From NCBI RefSeq assembly GCF_011397635.1, contig NC_064770.1, positions 19,375,707 through 19,439,706 of the forward strand: a DNA stretch of 64,000 nt, read 5' to 3'. A program made the position numbers and the translations under genes. This DNA is from Epinephelus fuscoguttatus. Taxonomy: Eukaryota; Chordata; Actinopteri; Perciformes; Serranidae. This document shows, one piece after another, positions 1 to 12,258 of this stretch (position 1 is its first letter; every line of letters starts with the position of its first letter). Below the pieces are notes generated by a model. It ran no database searches. It was not told the DNA's origin and was given only the letters and a program-made list of their open reading frames with translations.

Positions 1-1888
1 CATGCAACCCTTCAACATACATTTTTCAAAGGGCTTTGAAGTAAATACCATGTCTTACACATGATACATTCTGCACTGCATGGCTGAATGCCTTATTACA
101 ACATACTGTATATAGAAATAAATACTTATTTCTTTTACAACAACAGAGTAGCTCTCCAGGGCCCCTGATGAGGGTCAATGTCCTGCTCACTGACACTTTA
201 CAGCAGGGTGTTTGGGAACACAGAGCACACTGCTAAACCACAAGATTAAACTGTAAATGTAATTTCAAATCTGTAAACAACTCTGATACTGACCATTATA
301 ATTCCAGCTTTGGCTGACGCATATTGGAAAAGGATCCATTCATACATGTTGGGTCCCCAAACTCCCAGTCTGTCGCCTCTCTTCAGGCCCAAAGCAAGCA
401 GACCTGCAGCCGCCTTGTCAACCTGCACCAACAAACGTCACAACAATAGCAGGTATGTTGTCACCGCTGACAGTAGAATTCTGACATTTTACAATTTAGC
501 TTTCCTGCCTTTGTTAGCGTTTAATGATTTCTTTTTACTGCATGCAATGAAGGTATTCCTGTAAATCAGAGGACGTGATGATTTCCTTAAGAAGAAAAGA
601 ACAAATTCACATTGTGAAACTAAATTTCATGGGAGTTGCATCATTTAAAGTCACTGACACACCAGACAGTCATTTTAAAAAGGCACATTCTGTGCTTTAG
701 GATTAACACGTGATTTTGTCAGGTGTAAAAAGTTCTAACAGCTATTTTATTGAGTTAACATTGAAATGAATCACATCTTGTTGAAACTGTGCAAAGGTTT
801 TCCGGACGCCGTCCTGCAGGAAGGCCACAGCTTCACGGTCAGGCCAGCGCTGCACTGTGGAGTCCAGGCACTGGCCTACAGTCAGGGGGAGCAGAGAGAT
901 GGTGGAGGTGCCGTGGACATAGCTGGTAGTCAGAGAGGGTTTGTTGGGAGGAGTGTCCACATGGAGGGACCTGGCATACATAGAATGAGGAAAAGCACAG
1001 CAGTCAGTTTAAGTAACAAGTAATTTTCATGTTCCTCTTTTTAAGTGTAGCCTACCAAAACAAAAGGCATCTTCCAGCGACAGTCCTTGGACCAAATTGG
1101 CCATAATGCTCTTGGGGTCGGGTTTTCAGATCTAGTAATACATCCATGGGCTACAACTTTGCAAGTGATCTCTCCAGCCCTCCGTAAGCTCAGTCCTCTT
1201 CTGCTTTAGGCTAGCAAGATTACATTAGCCGGTACTAGAATAACAAACCCAAATATCTTCTGATTAAACTGTAGTTGGTTGAGATGCATTATGGGTAATT
1301 TACAGTGACACAGTGACCTTTGACCCTTGACGTTTAACTACCAAAATCTGATCAGTTTTTCTTTGAGTCCAAGTTGAGGTTGGTGCCAAAATTGAAGAAA
1401 GGCATTCTTGAGATTCTTGAGATATTGCAATGTGACCTTAAACCAAGGAAATCTGATCAGTTCATCAAGTTCAAGTGGACGTTTGTGCCAAAGTTGAGGA
1501 AATTCCCGCAAGGTGTTGTTGAGATATTGTGTTCACAGCAATGGGACAGACAAAAACGTATAGCCACACCTGTCACCGGAGCAGAGGCATAAAACCTGTC
1601 CATTCTGAATCAGATAGATAGTTGAATTTGTGCTTTTTTAAACTGATGAACAACCAATCCTATAGGCTATTTAGATATCTCACAATGATCTTTGTCACTT
1701 GGTTTAAAAGCATCTTCAGTAAATACTTGAGTACAACCATGTTGCCATTTGACCACTAAACATAAAATGCATTGAACTCACCGACACCACTGGAGCAGAC
1801 CTGTGCTGCATAATTTCCAAGCCTTGCTGTGTTTGAGTCCATCCACAGATCTGACACTGTGAGCACAGGATCTTAACAGTGCTGACAT
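1..1888 (-). CDS. acsf2: ACSF2-like mitochondrial acyl-CoA synthetase, copy A (exons 1-3 only, runs off the window)
   Basis: Exon 1 is 1888-1782, exon 2 is 970-775 and exon 3 is 422-294. Later exons would lie beyond the left edge. Exon 1 must be read from the ATG at 1888 ([14 protein letters not shown]...), because only that frame leaves phase 2 and joins exon 2 as ...[14 protein letters not shown]. The result looks like a mitochondrial presequence rich in Arg, Ser and Leu. Exons 2-3 give the N-terminal part of the AMP-binding domain ([26 protein letters not shown]). Family knowledge: ACSF2 activates medium-chain fatty acids to acyl-CoA with ATP in mitochondria. Exon lengths of 107, 196 and 129 match copies B and C exactly, and no lesion is visible in this part. 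Donors are gtgagt, gtgatt and gtcagt. Whether the whole gene is functional cannot be judged from this window. Confidence 0.85.
1305..1592. repeat. Dispersed teleost-type repeat in intron 1 of copy A
   Basis: This non-coding stretch has the phrasing of a repeat widely scattered in fish genomes (tgacctttgaccc..., then gtccaagt...gtgccaaa...gaagaaa...ttgagatattg). A shorter related copy lies at about 9788-9975 in intron 1 of copy B. A different but similar-style repeat is at 11160-11460. An open frame over this copy (1374-1592) has no protein character. The assignment rests on recognition only; no consensus comparison was made. Confidence 0.5.
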
Positions 1889-2167
1889 TGCTCCTAAGTA
1901 TCAAACAGTCTGTTACAGCTGGATCTAAACACTCGCTGGTGAGCAGATACTGGGTCCTAACAACTAATATGCTCAGTTTTACCTGCCTATCTTGACATAA
2001 GTTGAATTTTACCATCCATGTGTAACGTTAATCTTTAACTTCCACTCATTCTCACTGGCTAAAAGCCAGTTGGCAATATGAAAAGATTTATATGGTCTGC
2101 ACATAAAATACCAAAGACAAGGAGCTGATAACAAACATGAGCCACCAGGACAGAAAGACGCTGGCAC

Positions 2168-3556
2168 CAGGGGCGTAAAAAAAAAAGCTCTCGCGACTGG
2201 TGCTGCTAAGAGCAGAAAAGTTTCAGATATGTTTGCTGCGGGGGCTGGCCTGGCTTCAGCTGCGCCTGCGGGTCCCTCTCAGCAGCAGGTGGCGTCGGTG
2301 TCGGACAGTGAAAAGTGGAAGTGAGGCTGCCGCTGCCATGGAGGTGGTACAGGAGCAGGAGGAGATTGGTGGTGGTGGTGATAGCAGGTGTGTGCCAGCA
2401 TGGTGTGGATAAACACTCATTCATATAAATGTTTAGCCTTGGACCAAGACGTTCATTGCATGAACATCTTGAAACATCTCCGGTTGCAAAGAGATTTACG
2501 TCTCCATAAACGTTCAAATCAAACATGCACTGTACTCAACACCAAGGCTAATAAATGTTCAGAACGGTTGCTTAACTGTCTACGAACTTTACTTGACATA
2601 ATAAATAGCAAACTCTGCATAGTGTGGTGTGTTACAACTAAATCTAGTTATCTAAAGTATTGGAAAACAATAACCATATTCATATCCTGATTAATTGATT
2701 AGTTGCTTTTATTGATAACCACATAACCACTATTTCCCATACTTTCATCAAAGGATGCCACACATAATTTCAGATCTACAAGCTTACAACTCACATGTTG
2801 CATTGTGATGTGGTTTGAGCATGTAGATCTGCTATTTTCACAATTTTTGATCATTTCTACCTATAATGACATGTGAGTTAGTATATTAAGTACTGGGTTG
2901 TTAATTTACAATTTGTAATCACTTAAATAATGTTGTCTGTCTTTCACAGGGCTGAGGAGGGCTTTATATTTGTTCCAGTGTGTGCTTTGTGAGGGACTTA
3001 CAGTTGTCTTCCTTGTTGCCAGTGTCCTGATGTGCTTTAGCCAGCATCCTCTTTGTAAGAGCAATACAATTACTTTCCTCTTTTCTTGGCTATCTATTAT
3101 CCATGTATTTTAGTCAAGATTTGATAACTTGCATGCATATTGTTCAGTAATCACTTAAATAATGTATACATCTTTTGTTGTCTGTCTTTCACAGGGCTCT
3201 CTGTTTGTGTGATTGTGAGTGACCTACAGTACCTTGCTGCCAGCCTGCCAATGCCATGACAGTTTCACTGCCTATGAGTGAGTGATAAATAAACACTCTT
3301 GAATCTTAAATCCTTTCTCCAGTATCCTTCTTAAGACCAAGTGAGCAACATACTGTGTAGTCATGATTTATTTTATTCAAGGCTCCAGAATATAAAGGGA
3401 TATTGTTCAGTGTAGTAGCCTAGTGTTATTAAGTGCTTTTGTGTTTATGTACATCAATGGGGGGCGAGTTGGCACAGTATCTGCACGCGGATTGTAGTGG
3501 TGGACTAGTCTGGACCAAAAAGTCCAGGGCCAAATTTTTGTCCCAGTCCAGCCCTA
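2168..3556. mobile_element. hAT-type insertion between copies A and B, 8-base target duplication
   Basis: The 8-mer gctggcac occurs at 2160-2167 and again at 3557-3564. The same place in the paralogous flanks (about 10770 and 17710) reads through once as ggctggcactacacatc. That is an empty site, so 1389 bases were inserted here. An 8-base duplication is typical of hAT elements. The ends (caggggcg... and ...cagcccta) form only a poor inverted repeat. The interior holds no intact transposase. A short Ala/Gly-rich frame starts at the ATG at 2228 and stops after about 30 codons. An internal direct repeat (acttaaataatg...tttcacagggct) is at about 2921-2953 and 3152-3197. Confidence 0.7.
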
Positions 3557-4143
3557 GCTGGCACTACACATCATCAGTATATTTATTGAAACAAAATAAA
3601 ATAAATAATAAAATATGTCCACTGCGACTCTTTGCAACCACAAAATGATATTATCTTTAGTGTTAATGTTAGTGAAAAATCGTCTAGCTTATTGTCAAGC
3701 TAACTTGTTAGCATAGCCTACCTAGTTAGCAAGCTAACTCACTAACCCTGCAGTAGCTTATAAGGTGTTTGTTCAATGATACTGGGGATTTATTTTTCAA
3801 TTGAACAAATGTAATCTTGGAAAACTTGGTTTAGCTCAGAAGAAATACAAAGGAGCAGTGCAGTGATGATGTCAGAGGGCTGTGATTGGTTCATTGCAGT
3901 GCTAGTCCAGGAACACAATGTTGATCCAGGAGCATGTCCTACTTGGCTCAATTACATCATGCAAAAGGACACTCCTTATTAATATTATTAACAGTTTTTC
4001 ACTTAATAAAACTGATGGAATAACTTCTTGTCCATTTCTTCCCTTAATATGTTCTTCTTGATCTGTAAAAACAAAAAGCAGCAGTCATTTCAGTCAATCA
4101 TAATCTGCACTGCCATCTTGATAGTACAGTAGAAGAATTGTAC

Positions 4144-4438
4144 CAGAGATATTGGATGAAGCGAGATACCCCACTCAGCTCACTTCCTGATTCAGTGACG
4201 TCAGCGCCACGCCCCTGTAGGAGACTTGCAGCAGCTCTGAATGTATTGTCGTCAATGAGGAAAATGAACTAATCACAATTTATGGTCAATTCTTTCGCCC
4301 TGGGGGGGGGGTTGAGGGAGAACAGGCTCTGATTGGAGGGAGAGCTAACCACGCCCACTTAGGAGACAGGAAGAGTAACCGTTTTCTTAACATTGGATAA
4401 GCCTACAGCTGGGTATCTCCCTTCATCCAATATCTCTG
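4144..4438. mobile_element. MITE with 28-base terminal inverted repeats, seven bases inside intron 15 of copy B
   Basis: The left end (cagagatattggatgaagcg...) and the right end (...cttcatccaatatctctg) are inverted copies over about 28 bases with one mismatch. The 7-mer attgtac flanks both sides (4137-4143 and 4439-4445). The matching intron of copy C lacks this 295-base block. No coding frame is present. It sits just downstream of the exon 15 donor, whose first bases lie within the right-hand target duplication. Confidence 0.85.
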
Positions 4439-7339
4439 ATTGTACCTTTCTTATAGCTGTCAGAGGGTAGCTGTCTACGAACATCACATAGTGTGGGATC
4501 TTGAAGTGAGAAATCTAGGAAGAAACAACACAAACTGAACAGCTGTGCTTTGATTATAAGTATGTTGAGATATTGTATTTTTAACATAACCTACTCTCAC
4601 CTGGCCTTTGCAGAATGCTTTCATCTCCTCTGCACTGGAGGTCTGGCCCTCCTTCAGCCTTATGCAGGCACACACCTGCTCACCCAGCCTCTCATCTTTC
4701 ACTCCAACCACCTGGGAAACAGGGAAAATGACTAGAATGTAGAATTAGCGTCTCGGCTCATTATAAAACATCGAATTTATTCTCATGAAATGATGAAATG
4801 AACAATAAAAAGAACATCTACAACTGTATTCACATTAAGCAAAAGAGATTATGACTTCAAGATCTATCTTTGCTGTCAGCTGTGTGGAGGCTATGTATAT
4901 CTTTGCTGCCCTCTAGTGCTATTAAGTCTCACCTGCACCTCCTGAACTTTGCGATGTGGAAAGAGAAACTGCTCTATGTCAGCAGGGTAGATGTTCTCCC
5001 CTCCTCTGATGATCATGTCCTTTGTGCGTCCTTCAATGCGGCAGTATCCCAGACTGTTCAGACTGGCTGTGTCACTGTGTAGAAGAGAAAAATCAACTCA
5101 ACCCCTATTCCAGAAACATGCCTCTGTATTTTATCTTTAAGATAAACATTAATTATTTATTGTACATGTAGGAACTTACCCTGTCCTGTACCAGCGATCT
5201 TGGGAGATAACCTCTCTGGTCTTCTCAGGATCGTCCCAGTATCCATGCATCACACAGCTGCCTCTGATCATCAGCTCTCCTGAGGCCCCCAGAGGGACAA
5301 TCTCCCCAGTAGCAGGGTCCACCACTTTGGCCTATGGCAAAGACACACCAGCACACTAAATCACAGTATAGTTATGGTGATGTGTAGATAAAGGTTTGTC
5401 CACAAAGTAAGACATACCTCAGTGTGGTTCATGATGCATCCAACAGTATTTATCTTCAGGTCCTCGTTGTCTTGTGGGAATCCCAGAAATGTTACGGGGC
5501 TGTTCTCAGTGGTTCCATAAACACACTATTAAAACATGATACACGTGTTCACACATGCTGGAAAAGCTATACTGACATTAGTTTAATACAGGACGTACAA
5601 CCACTTACCATTATGCCTTTCACATTCATGTCTGTTTTCAATCTTCTCGCAACCTCAGGAGGACATGGAGAACCTCCCATGAGGCCTAAAACACAGTAAC
5701 ACTTAGGTAAAAGCTTGCTAAACAGCACACCTGTTCCAATACAACACAGTAATTATGTTTTAAAATCACTTACCAATTTCAATTGATGACACATCATACT
5801 TGTGTGAATCTGGTTGGCTGAGCATGTCAATGTACATTGTGGGAGTACCATAGAAGACACTGCACCTTGAGTAAAAAACAAGAATCAGTTAAGTTGCATA
5901 ACATTGATTATTTGATAGTCATTTAGGTGATGAGCAGCATGCCGTACTTTTCACTCTGAATGGCCTCTAGGTTGGCTCGGCTGTTGTAGCCAGGGGAAGG
6001 GAAGACCAGTGTGATGCCATGTACTGCCATACAAATCCCTCCAGCTACAGTACCAAAGGTGTGGTGCATGGGTGCGGGAATGCACACTCGCACCTGAGGC
6101 TGATAGAAATGTGGAAAATAAGATTAATTACACTTTCACTACCTGCGTTTTCTTTAAGTCAAAAGACAAATATGGACTTACTCTCCAGTCATAACCCATT
6201 TGAAGACCCAAAAAATAAGCATTGTTTACGATGTTGTGGTGGGAAAGACATGCTGCCTTTGGACTCCCTGTAGACCCCTGGAACAAATAAACAAGCATCA
6301 TTTTCCAGTCAAGTTACACAAGGTATACAGTGCATGTGTGATAGTGTGAAAGATGCTGAAGGTTACCTATGTGAACTGGATGTTGATGGGCTCATCGAAG
6401 GACAGTTTACTCTGCAGATCCATCAGCTCTTTGTGGTGTCGACTCTCTCCTGCTTGCATCACATCCTCTACGTGGAGCATCCCTGGCTGTCTGCTATCTG
6501 TCACAATCACCATACGCAAGTCTGGCAACCAAAACAAGATATCCACTGTACCATTAACTGTAGATTGTGTGTTAAGTATTTACAGATTCTTGCTCCCAAA
6601 ATGAGAATACAGGAAGAATATGCGTTACATGTGACATTTCTCATTGGCTCAGTCAAACCTGGAGCTTTTGATCGTGCCTGTTGGAGCTGTGTCGATCTCT
6701 GGGCAGAGCTCCCTCAGCATATCACAGAAATTTTGGGTTTTAAAGTGAGTTGGGTAGACCACAGCTTTACACTGGACCTGCATGTGACAAATCAGGTCTG
6801 TTGCATTTATATTCTTGCAGAGTTATATATAAGGATAGTTTTTTTCTATGAAAATACTGAAAATACATGTAGTTCTCTCATGTGGTGGAAGTCTCAGGTC
6901 TTTTACTTAAGTAAAATGTAGTAAATGTAGCAATTACGCAGTGTAGAAATACTACACAACAGTATTTCATTCAAAATACTAAAGTATAAACTTGTATGCT
7001 GTATGACTCATTTCAGAGAAACATGTATTGTCTATTTATATTTTGTATTATTAATATGAACCTGAAAAGTAACTTGAAACTGAAGGTATAAAATAAATGT
7101 AGTGGAGTAAGTTTAAAGTAGCAAAAAAACTGAAATACAGTACGGTACAAGTTCCTCAAGTGAGTGTACTTAGTTACTACCTTCTAACTCCACTTCCTTC
7201 ACCTGATAGGCCGGGTTCAATGGCACCTGCACATATAACAACGGTTTCATGTCTTTGTATACAACTCCTCAGCACATTTTCCAAAGGACCTTATAGGACA
7301 TGCCATATTGTACACATGATATAATCTGCACTGCATGAT

Positions 7340-8700
7340 CACACTGCTCAAACAAATTAAGGCAACTCTTAATCGTCATAATATCACACCAAGTCAGTTT
7401 AATGTCAGGGATTTCAATCGGTCAATTTAGGGAGAACAAGTGATTGTGAATCTGTTTCACCTGCTTTGAAAAAAAAAAACCAAAAATGGGGGTTGTCTTG
7501 TGGTGTCCACAGACATTTGCTCTGCTTATCCTTCCTGACTGATTCTTCTTTAGTTTTGTGTTCTGCTGGTAGTATGAGGTGGTACGTGCAGCCCAGTCAG
7601 GTTGCACAGGTAGTCCAGCTCCTCCAGGATGGCACATCCATACATGTGGTCATAGGAAGGTTTGCTATGTCTCCCAGCACAGTCTCAAGAGCATGGAGGA
7701 GATACCAGGAAACCAGCCATTACACAAGGAGAGCTGTACAGGGCTGTAGAAGAGGATCAACCCAGCAGCCGGACAGGTATATCTGCTGCTTTGTGCAAGG
7801 AGGAGCACTGCCAGAGCCGTACAGAATGACCTCCAGCAGGCTACTGGTGTGCATGTTTCTGACCAAACTGTCAGAAACAGACTCCATGAGGGCTTGACGT
7901 CCTCTCGTTGAACCTGGACTCTCAGCCAAGCACTGTGCAGCTCGATTGGCACTCACCAGAGAACACCAGAGTTGGCAGGTTTGCCACTGGTGCCCCGTTC
8001 TTTTCACGGATGAGAGCATGTTCACACTGAGCACATGTGAAAGGTGTGAAAGAGTCTGGAGACACTGTGGTGAACGTTATATTGCCTGTAACATCATCAA
8101 GCATGACCGATTTGGCGGTGGGTCAGTGATGGTCTGGGGAGGAGGGTTGCACAGACTTCCATGTCACAGCCAAGGGTACCCTGACTGCTGATAGGTGAAA
8201 TCCTCAGAGTGACTGCCAGACCTTACGCTGGTGCAGTGAGCCCTGGGTTCTTCCTGGTGCAGAACAATGCCCAGCTTCATGTGGCCAGAGTGTGTAGGCA
8301 GTTCCTGGATGAAATCATTGATGCCATTGACTGGCCCTCACTGGATCTCACTGATGCCCTGAATCTGGGAGGATATCCCCCAGGACACCATCCGCCAACT
8401 CATCAGGTGCATGCCCAGATGACGTTGGGAGTGCACGCAGGCACATGGGGACCATACACGCTACTGAGTCACAGTATGAATTGCTGTGATAAAAGGATCA
8501 GCCTGTGATTTCAAAATGTACTTTCTACTTTTAGTGGGATTTTGAATCCAGCCATCAGTTGGTTAATGATTTTGGTTTTCAATGACTGGTGTTATGCCAT
8601 TTTGTTCTCAACAAATCATACAGTGTACATCAGTAAAGATTTTCAACTTAAATAATGTATTGATCAAGATCTGATGTGTGATTTAAGAGTTCCCTTAGTG
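7340..8700 (+). mobile_element. Degenerate Tc1/mariner transposon in intron 3 of copy B
   Basis: The left terminus (cactgctcaaacaaattaagg...) and the remnant of its inverted partner (atttaagagttcccttag) frame transposase-like sequence on the plus strand. Codons from the ATG at 7574 (MRWYVQPSQVAQVVQ...) encode the N-terminal helix-turn-helix region, ending in MSPSTVSRAWRRYQE. After frameshifts, FTDESMF (first catalytic Asp) and RFGGGSVMVWGG follow near 7946-8150. Then LVQNNAQLHVARV appears, where the family has Asp-Asn, so the second catalytic Asp is now Asn. The block carrying the third acidic residue is deleted. Copies A and C have no insertion at this point, so it arrived after the duplication. 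It cannot make an active enzyme. Confidence 0.88.
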
Positions 8701-10532
8701 TCATACTTATTTCTTTTACAACAGAGTAGCTCTCCAGGGCCTCTGATAGGGGTCAATGTCCTGCTCACTGACACTTGACAGCAGGGTGTTTGGGAACACA
8801 GAGCACAATCTTTAACCACAAGATTAAACTGTAAATCTGTAAACACCTCCCATACTGACCAGTATAATTCCAGCTTTGGCTGAAGCAAACTGGAAAAGGA
8901 TCCATTCATACGTGTTAGGTCCCCAAACTCCCAGTCTGTCGCCTCGCTTCAGGCCCAAAGCAAGCAGACCTGCAGCTGCTTTGTCAACCTGCATCACAAC
9001 AGCAGATATTTTGTCACCACAGTAATCATTCTTCAGATCATGGATAGTTTTTAAGGGTTAATACATGCATAAAGGCACCGAATCTAAAACCGACATCTTG
9101 TTGAAACTGTGCAAAGGTTTTCCGGATGCCATCCTGCAGGAAGACCACAGCTTCACGGTCAGGCCAGCACTGAACTGTGGAGTCCAGGCTCTGGCCTACA
9201 GTCAGGGGGAGCAGAGAGATGGTGGAGGTGCCATGGACATAGCTGGTAGTCAGAGAGGGTTTGTTGGGAGGAGTGTCCACATGGAGGGACCTGGCATACA
9301 TAGAATTAGGAAAGCACAGGTGTATCACACCAAGTAGGAGCCACTGTTTCAGTGCACTGATAATAACCCTTAAAGCTGACAAAACATTATATAGAAAATC
9401 AGTCTGTGCTTATTTTTGTCATTATAGTCATGATCACTGAGTTTTCTCTTTTGTAATAAAAATGAATCTCCACATTTTCATTGGGTCACCGTGAACTCAG
9501 AAATATTCAGTTGAATTTGTAGCAGAGGTGGCATAACCTACAAGTACAGCACACGAGTAAAAGAATATGTTTTTCTAAGAAACAAGTAATTTTCATGTTC
9601 CTTTTTTGAACTGTAGCCCACCAGAACAAGAAGCATCTTCCAGCGTCAGTTCCTGCCCCAAATTGGCCGCACTTTTCATACCAATACTGCAATCGACTAC
9701 TACACACGTTCAGTAGGCAGCATACCCCAAAGTTAACCCAGTTGTTGAGCATTTCTCACTGGACTGAATCAGCGCCAATGAGGTAACAGTTACTTCAACC
9801 TTTCACCTTTGACCTTTCACCTTTGATCCAATCAATTCATTGCTGAGTCCCAGTGGACTTTGTGCCAAATTTGAAGAAAGTCCCTCAAGGCATTCTTGAT
9901 ATAGTGCATTGATGAACGTATGTATGTACATATGGACATAATGCCTCATTCAACAGCTGTCACTGACACAGAGGCATAAAAGCTGTCCATTCTGAGTCAG
10001 CCGGTGTTATGCAAACAATTGTTGAATTTCTTTGCCATTAGTCCTAATGCATTGTCTCAATGTAAGACTTGGCTCTGGAAGATGAACTGAATATTTATTG
10101 CCTGAAATTTATACCTAGATGATAATATTGCTTATCAACAGTTTGCAAATGAGAAATACAGGCAGTCAGGGGCACACTGAAGGTTAAAATGTTAGATGAC
10201 AACCAGCTGTTTAATTTGACCTCCTCCTGGCTAAAAGTGATGGACCCAGTGAGATTAGTATTGTCTGTAATACTGTTTTTTAAATCACTGACTGACAACC
10301 AATTCGATGTTCTGATCGTTGTCACTTGATTTAAAAGCATCTTCAATAAGTATTTGAGTACAACCATGTTGCCATTTCACCACTGAACATAAAATGCATT
10401 GAACTCACCGACACCACTGGAGCAGACCTGTGCTGCATAATTTCCAAGCTTTGCTGTGTTTGAGTCCATCCACAGATCTGACACTGTGAGCACAGGATCT
10501 TAACAGTGCTGACATTGCTCCTAAGTATCAAA

Positions 10533-10805
10533 CAGTCTGTTACAGCTGGATCTAAACACTCGCTGGTGAGAAGATACTGGGTCCTAACAACTAATATGCT
10601 CTTTTTTTCCTGCCTTTCTTGAGTTGAAATTTACCTCTCATGAGTAATCTTTAACTTCCACTCATTCTCACTACAAGCCAGTTGTCAATTTAGAGAGATG
10701 TATACTGTCTGCACTAAAAAAGCCAAAGACAAGGAGCTGATAACAAACATGAGCCACCAGGACAGAAAGAGGCTGGCACTACACATCAGTATATTTAATA
10801 ATAAC

Positions 10806-10840
<35 letters not shown>

Positions 10841-11861
10841 TAATAAACTGACATATATATGCACCTTACATACAATAAATGCAGCACAGAGTTCTCTACA
10901 ATGAGTGCATTATAAGCACTGAGTGCTTCACATGAAAATAGACATAGTGGACATAAAACAGACAAGGCAATTTAATATAAAAGGACATTTAAAAACAGTT
11001 TAAAACATGGATTGACTGATTCATAAAATCATAGATTTGTAAAACTATAAATCATAAAATCCAGCAAGATTCTAAAAGAGTTGCAGCGTAAAGCGTAAAT
11101 AGAAAGTGGAAATTTATTGAAACATCTTGTCTAACAAATTGACACAGAAATATTTCAGAGATGAACAATATAATGCCAAACCCTTGTCAACTTGACTTGG
11201 TAGCACAGAAATTGTATTGCACATTGCATCTGTTCCTGAGTTATGGCGCTGAATAATGGCCAGAAAAGTTACATTATGATGCCACAGTGAAGCTGACCTT
11301 TGACCTTTTGGATATAGAATGTCATCATTTCATTATTTTATGCTATTAGACATATGTGTGACATTTTGTCATAATTACATATACATTCTTGAGATATGGC
11401 TAAAACATGTTGTGTTATGCTACAAATGTCTGACAGGATAAAACGATAAAGTGATGACATTTTTTTATTCAAAAGGTTGATAATCACAAACTGAACAAAA
11501 TGTTGGTTTGAATGATTACAGCTTCACATGATGGAGCCTGCAGTGCCACCTACAGGCCATGGGATACTTTTTCCTGTGAACACGCAGATCCATGCCAAGT
11601 AGGACATGGATCAAGCATCCCACAGTGCAATCCAGGACCAACATTGCTATCAACCAATCACGGCCCTCTAAAATCATCAGTGTGCTGCGCCCGTGCTTCT
11701 TTTAAAATTCTTTGAGCTTCTTCAGAGCTAAGCTACGTCAACAAAGTTGAAGTTAGGACAAGTGAAAAAAAAATCCTTATGAGGATTAGCTAGATGAGTT
11801 AGCTTGCTAACAAGGGAGGCTATGCTAACAAGTAAGCTTGCCAATAGGCTACAATATTGTT
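10533..11861. other. Spacer between copy B and copy C: 5' flank, microsatellite and dispersed repeats
   Basis: The first part (to about 10795) is the shared 5' flank of the array units, ending in the ggctggcactacacatcagt block also seen near 17715. A TAA-type microsatellite follows. Beyond it, about 11160-11460 resembles a dispersed fish repeat (ttatggcgctgaataatgg..., gacctttgaccttttgg, cttgagatatggc). No gene was recognised. There is no obvious core promoter apart from conservation between units. Confidence 0.5.
10797..10847. repeat. (TAA)n microsatellite with interruptions
   Basis: About 16 AAT/ATA triplets with two aac interruptions. It directly follows the shared flank block and is absent from the matching positions near 3570 and 17730, so it is specific to this unit. 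Confidence 0.9.
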
Positions 11862-12194
11862 CACTAACATTAAAGAGTGAGGATAATATCATTTTTCAGT
11901 AGCAAAGTCCTATGATTAACATAGTTTCCCTCCTTTTTTAATAACATATTCAGACTTTTTCGCAAGATTGCAGTGCTATTGTTGATCCAGGACCACACTG
12001 CCATGTTGACTCTGGATAGTTTGTTTATATCAACAAGAACATAGCAGAGATGGTCCTGGATCAACACTAGCACTGTAATCTTGCAGAAAAAAAGAAAGAA
12101 TTTATTGAATAGGCTTTAAAAAGAAGGGAAACTAATGTGTATTGTGAGTCTTTGCAACCACAAAATTATATTATCTTTAGTCTTAATGTTAGTG
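11862..12194. repeat. 333-base imperfect palindrome in the 3' flank of copy C
   Basis: The two halves are inverted copies. The core arms are 11962-11995 (gcaagattgcagtgct...gatccaggacca) and 12051-12084. Outer arms continue through tttccct/agggaaa blocks to cactaacat (11862) and atgttagtg (12186-12194). The flanks of copy B (about 3640-3690) and of the D fragment carry a single copy of the outer segment in one orientation only. A fold-back duplication in this unit is therefore likely. A TTTATT at 12101-12106 could be the minus-strand AATAAA of copy C. Confidence 0.7.
12101..12106 (-). terminator. Candidate polyadenylation signal AATAAA of copy C
   Basis: AATAAA on the minus strand lies about 155 bases after the TGA of copy C at 12259. 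It is a short motif inside an inverted repeat, so the support is weak. A similar hexamer follows copy B at 3789-3794. Confidence 0.35.
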
Positions 12195-12258
12195 AAAAAT
12201 GCAATCACATCATGCAAAAGGACACCCCTTGTTTAACAGTTTTTCCACTAAAACAACA

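Larger units (their letters stand above)
4003..10515 (-). pseudogene. acsf2: ACSF2-like acyl-CoA synthetase, copy B, 16 exons with disabling lesions
   Basis: Exons (minus): 10515-10409, 9290-9095, 8988-8860, 7226-7181, 6777-6659, 6529-6367, 6277-6182, 6099-5948, 5865-5774, 5685-5609, 5525-5418, 5331-5180, 5074-4933, 4711-4601, 4514-4446 and 4062-4003. All lengths equal those of copy C except exon 4, which is 46 instead of 54, and exon 16, which has a later stop. The 8-base loss in exon 4 (near 7185) shifts the frame and gives TAA four codons later in exon 5, after about 162 residues. A deletion next to 6530 removes the exon 6 acceptor AG. The last codon of exon 6 is TAG (6367-6369) where copy C has TCA. 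The exon 2 donor is weak (gtcggt instead of gtgagt). All other exons remain open and well conserved, including YGTTENSP and [14 protein letters not shown], so the decay is recent. Intron 3 holds a Tc1 element and intron 15 a MITE. A sequencing or assembly error is possible but unlikely for three separate lesions. Confidence 0.85.

Noticed and set aside
6334..6921. Plus-strand open frame of 195 codons
   Set aside because: It lies antisense to exons 6 and 5 of copy B and has no family features; it is a shadow of those exons.
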